In this document: positions 23,979 through 32,648 of the stretch, piece by piece
How the letters are laid out: the number at the start of each line of letters is the position of its first letter
How positions within the stretch are numbered: position 1 is the first letter of the stretch
Source of the DNA: Mycobacterium colombiense
GTDB taxonomy: Bacteria > Actinomycetota > Actinomycetes > Mycobacteriales > Mycobacteriaceae
Direction: 5' to 3'
Assembly (NCBI RefSeq): GCF_001672755.1
Contig: NZ_LZKI01000034.1
Location: 62,001 to 126,000 of the forward strand
Length of the DNA: 64,000 nt
The notes under the pieces: generated by a model
Seen by the model: the letters and a program-made list of their open reading frames with translations, nothing else
The model's database searches: none
Told to the model about the DNA's origin: nothing
Position numbers and translations under genes: made by a program

Positions 23979-25031
23979 GTGACTTCAGCTGACCAACTCG
24001 AGGGCCTCGACCTGGCCTCGCTGGACTCCTATCTGCGTTCGCTCGGGATCGGGCGCGACGGCGAGTTACGCGCGGACTTCATTTCCGGTGGTCGCTCCAA
24101 TCTGACGTTCCGTGTCTACGACGACAGCACCAGTTGGCTGGTGCGGCGACCGCCGCTGCACGGTTTGACCCCGTCGGCGCACGACATGGCCCGCGAGTAC
24201 CGGGTGGTCGCGGCGCTGCAGGACACACCCGTTCCGGTGGCGCGCACGATCGGGCTCTGCGAGGACGATTCGGTGCTCGGCGCCCCCTTCCAGATCGTCG
24301 AATTCGTCGCCGGACAGGTGGTGCGGCGCCGCGCTCAACTCGAGTCGTTCAGCCACACGGTCATCGGCGGCTGCGTCGACTCGTTGATCCGCGTGCTCGT
24401 CGACCTCCACACCGTCGACCCCAACGCCGTCGGACTGGCCGACTTCGGCAAGCCGAGCGGCTATCTGGAGCGGCAGGTGCGGCGGTGGGGCTCGCAATGG
24501 TCGCTGGTGCGGTTGCCCGAGGATCGGCGCGATGCCGATGTGGAACGGCTGCATTCCGGTCTGGGCGAGGCGATTCCGCAGCAGAGCCGCACGTCGATCG
24601 TGCACGGCGACTACCGGATCGATAACACCATCCTGGACGCCGACGACCCGACCAAGGTTCGTGCGGTGGTCGACTGGGAGCTCTCCACGCTGGGGGATCC
24701 GCTGTCCGATGCGGCCCTGATGTGCGTGTACCGCGACCCCGCCCTGGATTTGATCGTCAATGCGCAGGCCGCGTGGACGTCACCGTTGCTGCCAACGGCC
24801 GACGAACTGGCGGACCGCTATTCGCTGGTGGCCGGTACATCGCTCGCGCATTGGGAGTTCTACATGGCGCTGGCCTACTTCAAGCTCGCCATCATCGCCG
24901 CGGGCATCGACTTCCGCCGGCGGATGTCGGATCAGGCCCGCGGCACGGGCGACGCGTCCGAGCACACACCCGAGGTGGTGGCGCCGCTGATCTCCCGGGG
25001 TCTGGCCGAACTGGCCAAGCTGCCCAGCTAG
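23979..25031 (+). CDS. fadE36: FadE36-like APH-fold kinase (Rv3761c equivalent), copy 3
   Basis: The 350-residue protein corresponds in place and sequence type to M. tuberculosis FadE36, which is named an acyl-CoA dehydrogenase but contains the aminoglycoside-phosphotransferase fold. Visible motifs are SGGRSNLTFRVYD, WLVRRPPLHG, the Brenner motif SIVHGDYRIDNTIL and VVDWELSTLGDPLSDAALM. No FAD-dehydrogenase motif is present, so the name is misleading. It starts with GTG at 23979. Its end overlaps the convergent LapA-like gene by 4 nt. It is probably a kinase of a hydroxyacyl-CoA or similar metabolite. Confidence 0.87.
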   Translation: MTSADQLEGLDLASLDSYLRSLGIGRDGELRADFISGGRSNLTFRVYDDSTSWLVRRPPLHGLTPSAHDMAREYRVVAALQDTPVPVARTIGLCEDDSVLGAPFQIVEFVAGQVVRRRAQLESFSHTVIGGCVDSLIRVLVDLHTVDPNAVGLADFGKPSGYLERQVRRWGSQWSLVRLPEDRRDADVERLHSGLGEAIPQQSRTSIVHGDYRIDNTILDADDPTKVRAVVDWELSTLGDPLSDAALMCVYRDPALDLIVNAQAAWTSPLLPTADELADRYSLVAGTSLAHWEFYMALAYFKLAIIAAGIDFRRRMSDQARGTGDASEHTPEVVAPLISRGLAELAKLPS

Positions 25032-25384
25032 CGCGTCGCAGCCGCGGCCGCGTGCTGCCGTTTTGCCGCGCGGCGCAACTGCAAGATCCGTGCGGTGCCG
25101 ACCGCAACGGTGATCAGCCCACCGACCACGGCCGCCAGCAGAATCGCAACGCCCTTGGGTTGGCTCCAGTGCCAGCCGAGGAACTGAAATTCTGCGGGTG
25201 TCGTGTTCTGGGTGATGAAAATCAGCAACAGGATCAGGATCACGAAGCCGGCGATCAGCGACGACCACAGGGCGCCGGCGCGGGTGAACCCGATGGCCGG
25301 TTCCTTGGCGGGTGCGCCGGTCTTGGCGGCGGGGTTGGGCTTGGGCGGTGGTTGGCCGGGCGAGGCAGGGGTTTGGCTGCTCAT
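25028..25384 (-). CDS. LapA/DUF1049-like two-helix membrane protein (Rv3760-like)
   Basis: The 118-residue protein has a Pro/Lys-rich cytosolic N-terminus (1-35), membrane helix 1 (about 40-58, LIAGFVILILLLIFITQNT), the family-typical short periplasmic strand FQFLGWHWS, helix 2 (about 79-100) and a basic Arg/Lys/Ala-rich tail. The QNT...F.FLGW pattern is that of the LapA domain. Its role in mycobacteria is unknown. It starts 99 nt from proX, in the opposite direction. Confidence 0.8.
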   Translation of the reverse strand: MSSQTPASPGQPPPKPNPAAKTGAPAKEPAIGFTRAGALWSSLIAGFVILILLLIFITQNTTPAEFQFLGWHWSQPKGVAILLAAVVGGLITVAVGTARILQLRRAAKRQHAAAAATR

Positions 25385-25483
25385 AGTGCCATCTTTGCCC
25401 TATCGGACGCCGATTGAAACCGATTCGGACAACCGAACCTCGCACGCCAGCGTTTGTGCCGTTCGAGCGTTAGGGTCGGCGGT

Positions 25484-26431
25484 ATGACGGCACTGCCGCA
25501 CGCGCGGGGCGTGATCGCGCGCGCGGCGGTACTGGTGACGGCCATGTCCGTCGTTGCGGCGTGCAGCAATTCCGATCCGCTGGGAGCGCAGGTTCGAAGC
25601 CCCAACTCCATTGTCATCGGCTCCGGCGATTTTCCGGAATCGCAGATCATCGCTGAGATCTATGCACAAGCCTTGCAGGCCAATGGTTTCGAAGTGGGCA
25701 AACGGATGGGAATCGGGAGCCGGGAGACGTATATTCCTGCGCTCAAAGACCATTCCATCGATCTGGTGCCGGAATACATCGGCAATCTCCTGCTCTACAT
25801 CTCGCCGCAGTCCAACGCCACCACGCTGGATTCCGTCGAGCGTGAGCTTGACCAGCGCCTGCCCGCTGACCTCTCAATTCTGACGCCCGCCCCGGCCACC
25901 GACACCGATACCGTCAGCGTGACCGGGCAAACAGCCAACTCCTGGAATCTGAAGACAATCGCCGATCTGGCCGTCCATTCGGCCGACGTACGATTCGGGG
26001 CGCCCTCGGCGTTCGCGACTCGGCCGGCCGGGCTGCCCGGGCTGCGGCAGAAGTACGGACTTGACGTCAAGCCGGGCAACTTCGTCGCCATCGACGACGG
26101 CGGCGGCGCGGTGACCGTGCGCGCATTGGTCGAGGGCAGGGTGAACGCCGCCAATATCTTCACCACGTCACCGGCCATCCCGCAGAACCACTTGGTGGCC
26201 CTCGACGACCCCGAGCATAATTTTGTGGCCGGAAACATTGTGCCGCTGCTCAATTCGCAGAAGAGGTCTCCGCGGCTCAAAGAGGTGCTGGATGCGGTCT
26301 CGGTGAAGCTGACCACGTCCGGCGTTGCCGGCCTCAATGCCGCGGTGTCGGGGAACTCGGGCATCGATCCCGACCAGGCGGCGCGAAACTGGGTACGCGA
26401 CAACGGCTTCGACCACCCGATCGGAGGATGA
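25484..26431 (+). CDS. proX: ProX: glycine-betaine/choline-type substrate-binding lipoprotein
   Basis: The 315-residue protein has a signal peptide with lipobox V-A-A-C (C27), then an OpuC/ProX-type binding domain: IVIGSGDFPESQIIAEIYAQ, GSRETYIPALKDHSIDLVPEYIG and FVAIDDGGGAVTVRALVEGRVNAANIF. Delivered substrates in the family are quaternary amines such as glycine betaine, proline betaine or choline, for osmoprotection. The ATG at 25484 gives the same length as M. tuberculosis ProX (Rv3759c). Its stop overlaps the ribosome-site/start region of proV; one operon with proVWZ. Confidence 0.92.
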   Translation: MTALPHARGVIARAAVLVTAMSVVAACSNSDPLGAQVRSPNSIVIGSGDFPESQIIAEIYAQALQANGFEVGKRMGIGSRETYIPALKDHSIDLVPEYIGNLLLYISPQSNATTLDSVERELDQRLPADLSILTPAPATDTDTVSVTGQTANSWNLKTIADLAVHSADVRFGAPSAFATRPAGLPGLRQKYGLDVKPGNFVAIDDGGGAVTVRALVEGRVNAANIFTTSPAIPQNHLVALDDPEHNFVAGNIVPLLNSQKRSPRLKEVLDAVSVKLTTSGVAGLNAAVSGNSGIDPDQAARNWVRDNGFDHPIGG

Positions 26432-26432
26432 C

Positions 26433-27542
26433 TTGATCATCTTCGACAACGTCAGCAAGGTCTTCGCCGACGGAACCACCGCCGTGGACCAGCTCAGCCT
26501 GAGCGTCCCCACCGGCAAGCTGACCGTGTTCGTCGGATCCTCCGGCAGCGGCAAGACCACGGCGCTGCGGATGATCAACCGGATGATCGAGCCCACCTCG
26601 GGCAGCATCACGATCGACGGCGTCGACGTCTCCACTCGCGACCCGGTGAAGCTGCGCCTCGGCATCGGATACGTCATCCAGCACGCCGGTCTGATGCCCC
26701 ACCAACGCGTAATCGACAATGTGGCAACGGTTCCCGTCTTACGGGGCCAGCCCCGCCGGGTCGCCCGCAAAGAAGCCTACGCGGTGCTCGAACGGGTCGG
26801 GCTGGACGCCAAGCTCGCGACCCGCTATCCCGCACAGCTTTCCGGCGGCGAGCAACAGCGGGTCGGCGTGGCACGAGCGCTGGCCGCCGACCCGCCGATC
26901 CTGTTGATGGACGAGCCGTTCTCCGCCGTCGACCCGGTGGTCCGCCATGATCTGCAGAACGAGATACTGCGCCTGCAGGGCGAATTGCACAAGACAATCG
27001 TGTTCGTCACCCACGACATCGATGAGGCGCTGCGACTCGGTGAACGGGTCGCGGTGTTCAAGGGCGGTTCGCTACAGCAGTACGACGAGCCTGCGCGGCT
27101 GCTGTCGCGGCCGGCTAATGACTTCGTGTCGCGGTTCATCGGCCTGGGCCGCGGCTACCGCTGGCTGCAACTCCTCGACGCGGCCGAGCTGCCGCTGCAC
27201 GACCTCGAACAGATTGCGGTCGACAAGCTGTCCGCGGCAGGGCTTTCCGACGGCTGGGCCGTGGTCGTCGACGACGCCGGAGTGCCGCTCGGCTGGATCG
27301 ACCACGAGGGGCTGCGACGGCACCGCGGCGGTGTGTCGTTGCCCGACAGCATGAGCGGGGTCGGATCGCTGTTTCGGCCGCGGGGCAATCTGAGCCAGGC
27401 GCTGGACGCGGCGCTGTCGTCGCCGTCGGGCATCGGTGTCGCCGTCGACGACGGCGGCAGGGTGATCGGCGGTGTGCTGGCCGCCGACGTGCTGGCCGCG
27501 GTGGACTCCCGACGGCTGGGTTCGGAACCCCGGGGGACATAG
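26433..27542 (+). CDS. proV: ProV: compatible-solute ABC transporter ATPase
   Basis: This 369-residue ATPase energises ProW/ProZ. It has Walker A GSSGSGKTT (35-43), Q-loop VIQHAGLMPHQ, signature LSGGEQQRVGVARAL (136-150), Walker B ILLMDEPFSAVDP (156-168) and the switch His in FVTHDIDEAL. The C-terminal region (about 250-369) resembles a CBS-type regulatory module, used in relatives to sense ionic strength. The start is TTG at 26433, with GGAGG 5 nt before it and family similarity from the next codon. It follows proX directly. Confidence 0.9.
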   Translation: MIIFDNVSKVFADGTTAVDQLSLSVPTGKLTVFVGSSGSGKTTALRMINRMIEPTSGSITIDGVDVSTRDPVKLRLGIGYVIQHAGLMPHQRVIDNVATVPVLRGQPRRVARKEAYAVLERVGLDAKLATRYPAQLSGGEQQRVGVARALAADPPILLMDEPFSAVDPVVRHDLQNEILRLQGELHKTIVFVTHDIDEALRLGERVAVFKGGSLQQYDEPARLLSRPANDFVSRFIGLGRGYRWLQLLDAAELPLHDLEQIAVDKLSAAGLSDGWAVVVDDAGVPLGWIDHEGLRRHRGGVSLPDSMSGVGSLFRPRGNLSQALDAALSSPSGIGVAVDDGGRVIGGVLAADVLAAVDSRRLGSEPRGT

Positions 27543-27545
27543 CCG

Positions 27546-28232
27546 ATGCACTATCTACTCACCCATCTCGACGACGCCTGGGGCCTGACCATCGTGCACC
27601 TGCGGCTGGCGTTGGTGCCGGTGCTGATCGGTCTGGCGATCGCGCTGCCACTGGGCTTGCTGGTGCAGCGGACTCGGATCGCCCGCCGGCTCACGACGGC
27701 GGCCGCCAGCGTGGTGTTCACCATTCCGTCGCTGGCGCTGTTCGTGGTGTTGCCGATGCTCATCGGGACCCGCATCCTCGACGAGGCCAACGTGATGGTG
27801 GCGTTGACGGCCTACACCGCCGCGCTAATGGTGCGTGCGGTGCTCGAGGCCCTGGACGCGGTGTCCACCCAGGTGCGCGACGCCGCCACCGCGGTCGGTT
27901 ACCCGCCGATCACGCGGATGCTGAAAGTCGAACTGCCGCTATCGGTTCCAGTTCTCGTCGCCGGACTGCGGGTAGTCGTGGTCACCAACATCGCGATGGT
28001 CTCGGTCGGCTCGGTCATCGGGATCGGCGGGCTGGGCAGCTGGTTCACCCAGGGGTACCAGACCAACAAGAGCGATCAGATCCTGGCCGGCATCATCGCG
28101 CTGTTCCTGCTGGCGGTCGCCATCGACGTGCTCATCGTCCTGGCCGGCCGGCTGGCCACACCGTGGGCACACGCCACGCGCAGCACCGGCCGCCGCTCGA
28201 TCGTCGCACCGGTGGTGGGTGGCGCGCGGTGA
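27546..28232 (+). CDS. proW: ProW: compatible-solute ABC transporter permease
   Basis: This 228-residue permease has about six membrane helices and the binding-protein-dependent transport EAA loop AATAVGYPPITRMLKVELPLSVPVLVAGLRV. It begins 3 nt after proV and overlaps the proZ start (GTGA). It pairs with ProZ to form the membrane channel for osmolyte import. It equals M. tuberculosis Rv3757c. Confidence 0.9.
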   Translation: MHYLLTHLDDAWGLTIVHLRLALVPVLIGLAIALPLGLLVQRTRIARRLTTAAASVVFTIPSLALFVVLPMLIGTRILDEANVMVALTAYTAALMVRAVLEALDAVSTQVRDAATAVGYPPITRMLKVELPLSVPVLVAGLRVVVVTNIAMVSVGSVIGIGGLGSWFTQGYQTNKSDQILAGIIALFLLAVAIDVLIVLAGRLATPWAHATRSTGRRSIVAPVVGGAR

Positions 28233-28945
28233 ACTTCATCGAGCGGGCGATCTCCTACGTGTTGACCGCCGACAACTGGACCGGCCCGGTCGGGCTCGCG
28301 GCCCGCATCCTCGAGCATCTCGAGTACACCGCCCTGGCGGTGGGGGCCTCGGCGCTCATCGCGATCCCCGTCGGCCTGATCATCGGGCACACCGGCCGCG
28401 GCACCCTGTTGGTGGTCGGCGCCGTCAACGGCCTGCGCTCGCTGCCGACGCTGGGTGTGCTGCTGTTCGGGACGCTGCTGTTCGGGCTGGGCATGGGTCC
28501 GTCGCTGGTGGCGCTGATGCTGCTGGGTGTGCCGGCGTTGTTGGCCGGCACCTACGCCGGGATCGCCAACGTCGAGCCGACGGTCGTCGACGCCGCCCGC
28601 GCGATGGGCATGACCGAGGCCCAGGTGCTGCTGCGTGTCGAGGTGCCCAACGCGTTGCCGTTGATCCTGGGCGGGCTGCGCAACGCCACGTTGCAGGTCG
28701 TCGCCACCGCGACCGTGGCCGCCTACGCCAGCCTCGGCGGTCTGGGCCGATACCTGATCGACGGGATCAAAGAACGTGAGTTTCATCTCGCTCTGGTGGG
28801 GGCGTTGATGGTGGCCGCGTTGGCGCTGGTGCTCGACGGACTGCTGGCGGTTGCGGTGTGGATTGCGGTGCCGGGCACCGGGCGGCTGCGGCGAACATAC
28901 CGGGCACTTCCGCAGCGGTTGGCGGGCACGTCTTACGGTAGATGA
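28229..28945 (+). CDS. proZ: ProZ: compatible-solute ABC transporter permease
   Basis: This 238-residue second permease has several hydrophobic helices and the EAA loop AARAMGMTEAQVLLRVEVPNALPLILGGLRNATLQV. The GTG start at 28229 overlaps the ProW stop, and the stop touches the GTG of the next gene, so proXVWZ and the following gene look like one transcript. It equals Rv3756c. Confidence 0.9.
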   Translation: MNFIERAISYVLTADNWTGPVGLAARILEHLEYTALAVGASALIAIPVGLIIGHTGRGTLLVVGAVNGLRSLPTLGVLLFGTLLFGLGMGPSLVALMLLGVPALLAGTYAGIANVEPTVVDAARAMGMTEAQVLLRVEVPNALPLILGGLRNATLQVVATATVAAYASLGGLGRYLIDGIKEREFHLALVGALMVAALALVLDGLLAVAVWIAVPGTGRLRRTYRALPQRLAGTSYGR

Positions 28946-29545
28946 GTGAACGCAGCCCCCTCTGAACCGTCTCGCCGCGTGTGGCAGGCGATGCTCACCT
29001 GGCGCGCACAGGATGCTCCCCGGATGGAATCGGTACGAGTTCAGGTGTCCGGCAACAGAATCAAGGCCAATGGCCGCATCATTGCCGCTGCCACCGACGC
29101 CCATCCCGCGTTCGGCGCCTACTACGACCTGCTGACCGATGAGGCCGGTGCCACCAAGCGGCTCGGAATGACCGTCACCCTCGCCGAGCGGGAGCGGGTC
29201 TTCTCCTTCGCCCGCGACGAAGAGAACATGTGGCTGGTCACCGACCATCAGGGCGAACACCGCGCGGCCTACAACGGCGCGCTCGACGTCGACGTCGAGT
29301 TCAGCCCGTTCTTCAACGCGCTGCCCATCCGGCGGCTCGGCTTGTATGAGCGGGCGGCCTCGGTCACGCTGCCGGTGGTCTATGTGAACGTGCCGGAGAT
29401 GTCCATCACCGCCGACACCGTGAGCTACAGCAGCACCGGCAGCCTGAACGAGATCAAGTTGCGCTCGCCGATCTCCGACACGACGGTGAGCGTCGACGAG
29501 GAAGGATTCATCGTCGACTATCCAGGCTTGGCAGAGCGGATCTGA
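28946..29545 (+). CDS. Putative glycolipid-binding-fold protein (DUF1089-like, Rv3755c equivalent)
   Basis: The 199-residue beta-rich protein starts [20 protein letters not shown], the pattern of the putative glycolipid-binding (PA1994-like) family, with [20 protein letters not shown], the double Asp segment [20 protein letters not shown] and the end [16 protein letters not shown]. The GTG start at 28946 is immediately after the proZ stop. It overlaps the convergent tyrA by 38 bp. The ligand is unknown; its place after an osmolyte importer may be incidental. Confidence 0.8.
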   Translation: MNAAPSEPSRRVWQAMLTWRAQDAPRMESVRVQVSGNRIKANGRIIAAATDAHPAFGAYYDLLTDEAGATKRLGMTVTLAERERVFSFARDEENMWLVTDHQGEHRAAYNGALDVDVEFSPFFNALPIRRLGLYERAASVTLPVVYVNVPEMSITADTVSYSSTGSLNEIKLRSPISDTTVSVDEEGFIVDYPGLAERI

Positions 29546-30479
29546 CCACCCCGCCGGCCCGGCCCGCCGCGGCCAGTTCCTCACGCCAGTTCTCCGCGCC
29601 GACGACGACGTGGAAGATGTCGTCGCGCGGGAAGCTGTCGTAGCGCGTGCGCGCGGCGTGGCCGGCCTCGACGAGGTCGGCGATCGAGTTGTGGAAAGCC
29701 AGCGATTCGCGCGCTCGGGTCAGCAGCTCGATGACGCGGTCGGCCGCCGGCGCCAATTGGTCGGAGTTGCCCTCGCACATCGCCCGCACCAAGTCGGGGG
29801 CGGTGGCCGCCACCCGGGTCCCGTCGCGGAAGGAGCCGGCGGCCAGCGCGAACGCCAACGGGACGTCTCCGGCGATGACCGCCAGCGCCTCGGCGAGCAG
29901 GTGGGGTAGATGCGAGATCGCCGCCGCGGCGGCGTCGTGTTCGTCGGACCTGGCCGGCACCACCACCGCGCCGCAGTCCAACGCCAACGTCATCACCGTC
30001 GACCAGACCGCCGCATCCACGTGATCGTCGACGCTGACCACCCACGGAGCCCCGGTGAACAGCCCGGCGTAGCCGGCGGTCCAACCCGAGTGGGCGGTGC
30101 CTGCCATCGGATGGCCCCCGACGAACCGTTTCTGCAGACCCGCCGCCATGACTTGGTCGAGGACCGCCTGCTTGACGCTGGTGACGTCTGTCAGCGGACA
30201 GTCCGGGGCCGTCTCCTCGATATGGGCGAGCATGCCCGCCATCGCCGGCATCGGCACGGCCAGCACGATCAGCGCACCGGAGTCGGCGGCGCGGGACAAG
30301 GTCGCGGTCAGGTCGGTGGTGGCGTCGAAGCCGTCGGCGGTCGCGGCCTGCGCGCCCTCCACCGAGCGGTTATAGCCGAACACCTCACGGCCGGCTGCCG
30401 TGGCGGCCCGCATTATCGAGCCACCGATCAGCCCCAGCCCGAGCACACACACCGGTGTCTTAGAAGGAGGGCTTGCCAC
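29508..30479 (-). CDS. tyrA: TyrA: prephenate/arogenate dehydrogenase
   Basis: The 323-residue enzyme catalyses the NAD(P)-dependent oxidative decarboxylation of prephenate (or arogenate) towards tyrosine. It has the Rossmann motif [34 protein letters not shown], the substrate-binding [13 protein letters not shown] and the catalytic His in [14 protein letters not shown]. The GTG at 30477-30479 is chosen because similarity to M. tuberculosis TyrA (Rv3754) starts there; an ATG six codons earlier is also open. It is divergent from the tadA-partner gene and overlaps the preceding gene at its 3' end. Confidence 0.9.
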   Translation of the reverse strand: MASPPSKTPVCVLGLGLIGGSIMRAATAAGREVFGYNRSVEGAQAATADGFDATTDLTATLSRAADSGALIVLAVPMPAMAGMLAHIEETAPDCPLTDVTSVKQAVLDQVMAAGLQKRFVGGHPMAGTAHSGWTAGYAGLFTGAPWVVSVDDHVDAAVWSTVMTLALDCGAVVVPARSDEHDAAAAAISHLPHLLAEALAVIAGDVPLAFALAAGSFRDGTRVAATAPDLVRAMCEGNSDQLAPAADRVIELLTRARESLAFHNSIADLVEAGHAARTRYDSFPRDDIFHVVVGAENWREELAAAGRAGGVVRSALPSLDSRR

Positions 30480-30581
30480 ATTCCAAGGTTGGCACATCCG
30501 GCCGGGGACGGCGCTGCCAGATCTCGCGGCTACCAGGAGCCATCTGGTCAGGGGCCTGGTCAGGGACTACCGTAAGCGGCC

Positions 30582-31103
30582 ATGGGAGCACAACGGGCCT
30601 CTGCCCAGGGCCTGTCCGCGGACACGCCGGACGGGTTCGGCGTTGCGGTGGTGCGTGAAGAGGGGCAGTGGCGCTGTGCCCCGATGGCCCGTAAATCGCT
30701 GTTGAGCCTGGCGGCCGCCGAGACCGAGCTGCGTGAATTGCGCAGTTCCGGGGCGGTCTTCGGCCTGCTGGATGTGGACGACGAATTCTTCGTCATCGTC
30801 CGGCCGGCGCCGTCGGGCACGCGGTTGTTGCTCTCGGATGCCACCGCGGCCCTGGATTACGACATCGCCGCGGAAGTGCTCGACAAGCTGGACGCCGACA
30901 TCGATCCTGAGGATCTCGAGGACTCGGATCCCTTCGAAGAGGGCGACTTAGGACTGCTGTCCGACGTCGGGCTGCCTGAGGCGGTCCTGGGGGTCATCCT
31001 CGACGAGACCGACCTGTACGCCGACGAGCAGCTGGGCCGCATCGCCCGCGAGATGGGCTTCGCCGATCAGCTGTCGGCGGTGATCGACCGCCTCGGTCGG
31101 TGA
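30582..31103 (+). CDS. tRNA adenosine deaminase-associated protein (Rv3753c-like)
   Basis: The 173-residue acidic protein is of the actinobacterial family always found in front of tadA. Landmarks are GFGVAVVREEGQWRCAPMA, the middle VFGLLDVDDEFFVIVRP, an Asp/Glu-rich stretch (DIDPEDLEDSDPFEEGDLG) and EMGFADQLSAVIDRLGR at the end. Its stop overlaps the tadA GTG by 4 nt, so co-translation with the deaminase is clear. A function as partner or chaperone of TadA is suggested only by this constant linkage. Confidence 0.85.
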   Translation: MGAQRASAQGLSADTPDGFGVAVVREEGQWRCAPMARKSLLSLAAAETELRELRSSGAVFGLLDVDDEFFVIVRPAPSGTRLLLSDATAALDYDIAAEVLDKLDADIDPEDLEDSDPFEEGDLGLLSDVGLPEAVLGVILDETDLYADEQLGRIAREMGFADQLSAVIDRLGR

Positions 31104-31558
31104 TCACTGACGAAGACCTGATCCGTTCCGCCTTATCGGTTGCCGCGACGGCGGGTCCCCGCGACGTGCCCATCGGTGCGGTGGTGATCGGCGCCGATGG
31201 AACCGAGCTGGCCCGCGCGGTCAATGCCCGCGAGGCGTGGGGAGACCCGACGGCCCACGCCGAAATCGTGGCGCTGCGCGCGGCGGCCGAGGTCCTCGGC
31301 GATGGGTGGCGGCTGGAAGGCGCCACGCTGGCGGTCACCGTCGAACCGTGCACCATGTGCGCGGGCGCTCTGGTGCTGTCGCGCATCGCCCGGCTGGTGT
31401 TCGGCGCCTGGGAGCCCAAGACCGGAGCGGTCGGGTCGTTGTGGGATGTGGTCCGCGATCGACGGCTCAACCACCGCCCGGAAGTGCGTGGCGGCGTGCT
31501 GGCCCAGGAGTGCGCCGCGCCGCTGGAGGCCTTCTTCGCCCGCCAGCGATTGGGGTGA
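31100..31558 (+). CDS. tadA: TadA: tRNA-specific adenosine deaminase
   Basis: The 152-residue zinc deaminase has the cytidine-deaminase fold, with H53-A-E55 and P83-C84-T-M-C87 as zinc ligands and proton shuttle, DVPIGAVVI at the start and LNHRPEVRGGV for tRNA binding. It would convert A34 to inosine in tRNA-Arg(ACG), which is itself encoded at 8035-8107. GTG start. M. tuberculosis Rv3752c is the equivalent. Confidence 0.92.
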   Translation: MITDEDLIRSALSVAATAGPRDVPIGAVVIGADGTELARAVNAREAWGDPTAHAEIVALRAAAEVLGDGWRLEGATLAVTVEPCTMCAGALVLSRIARLVFGAWEPKTGAVGSLWDVVRDRRLNHRPEVRGGVLAQECAAPLEAFFARQRLG

Positions 31559-31587
31559 GGGGCATGCCGTTCGGTAAGCTGCTCGGC

Positions 31588-31674
31588 GGTGGCGTGTCCG
31601 AGCGGCCTAAGGAGCACGCCTCGAAAGCGTGTGACGGCTAAAACCGTCCGAGGGTTCAAATCCCTCCGCCACCG
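31588..31674 (+). tRNA. tRNA-Ser(CGA)
   Basis: The 87-nt tRNA has acceptor arm GGTGGCG/CGCCACC, anticodon arm CACGC-CTCGAAA-GCGTG (anticodon CGA), long variable arm GACGG...CCGTC and T-loop GGTTCAAATCC. Its 3' half is nearly identical to tRNA-Ser(UGA) at 2003-2089. The accessory block begins directly after it. Confidence 0.95.
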
Positions 31675-31695
31675 CCAAGACTGCACGGACGTAAG

Positions 31696-31720
31696 CGGTT
31701 TCCAGATTTGCTGGAAACCG
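31696..31720 (+). terminator. Hairpin after tRNA-Ser(CGA)
   Basis: A perfect 10-bp stem CGGTTTCCAG/CTGGAAACCG with loop ATTTG lies 21 nt after the tRNA. There is no T-tract, so termination is plausible but not certain. Confidence 0.55.
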
Positions 31721-31834
31721 GCTGATCGCTCCGTCAGCGCATTCCGCGATTGCTTGCCTGGTCGCGACAGCGTCCACGTCGGTCCGCGGCCCAAAGCCAC
31801 GGTTTAGAGGCCCCGTTTCTGGGCACCCAGCGGC

Positions 31835-32551
31835 ATGATCGCACGTCACAGCCCTCGTCTACTTGCTCCTGCGCTAGCCGCGGCGTCTGGCGTCGCCGCT
31901 TCGATCCTCGCCACCGCCGTCCCCGCCGCCACCGCCGATCCGTGCCCGGATGTGCAGGTAGTGTTCGCCCGCGGCACCGACGATCCGCCCGGTCTCGGCT
32001 CAACCGGGCAGGCATTCGTCGACTCCCTGCACCCGCGCATCGGCGCGAAGTCCTTCGGCGTCTATCCGGTCGATTACCCCGCCACTCATGACTGGACGAA
32101 CGCGGGCGAGGCCGGCGTCAGAGATGCGGGCGCTCACGTCCTGTCGATGGCGCACGACTGTCCCAACACCAAGATGGTGCTCAGCGGATACTCCCAAGGC
32201 GCGGCCGTGATGGGCTTCGTCACCTCGCCCGTCGTACCGAATGGGATCGATCCAGCGAGCGTGCCCAGACCGTTGGATCCGGAAGTCGCCAATCATGTCT
32301 CTTCTGTCGTCCTCTTCGCCTTGCCCAACGAAAAGGCGATGAACTTCTTGGGTGAGCCGCCGGTTGCCATCGGCCCGCTCTATCAGGCCAAGACCCTCCA
32401 GGTGTGCGCCGCCGAGGACCCGATCTGCTCGGACGGGATGAATTTCGCCGCGCACGACACGTATTCGACCAACGCCGCGGCGATCGACAAGGGCGCGGCC
32501 TTCGCGGCCGGCCTTCTCGCCGGCAGTCCTGGCGGGCGCGGCTCGATGTAG
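31835..32551 (+). CDS. Secreted cutinase-like serine esterase (Culp family)
   Basis: The 238-residue protein has a Sec signal peptide (about 1-34, ending ATADP) and the mycobacterial cutinase fold: CPDVQVVFARGTDDPPGLG, the nucleophile in G118-Y-S120-Q-G, catalytic Asp in CAAEDPICSDGMN and His in FAAHDTYSTN, with Cys pairs for disulfides. Culp enzymes hydrolyse lipid or polyester esters outside the cell. It is the first gene of the block behind tRNA-Ser(CGA), with GH6 and GH5 hydrolases downstream. Confidence 0.9.
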   Translation: MIARHSPRLLAPALAAASGVAASILATAVPAATADPCPDVQVVFARGTDDPPGLGSTGQAFVDSLHPRIGAKSFGVYPVDYPATHDWTNAGEAGVRDAGAHVLSMAHDCPNTKMVLSGYSQGAAVMGFVTSPVVPNGIDPASVPRPLDPEVANHVSSVVLFALPNEKAMNFLGEPPVAIGPLYQAKTLQVCAAEDPICSDGMNFAAHDTYSTNAAAIDKGAAFAAGLLAGSPGGRGSM

Positions 32552-32648
32552 CGGATGGCCGTCGCCGTACTCGTTTAGCCGACCGGACGCACGGCTCGGG
32601 CTTGCGCCGATTGGCGCTCGATGCTTGCGAGCCACTAATTTTCCTCAG

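Noticed and set aside
28076..29584. 502-codon frame antisense to proZ and the DUF1089-like gene
   Set aside because: Low-complexity Gln/His/Arg composition, antisense to ABC transporter genes with conserved EAA loops.
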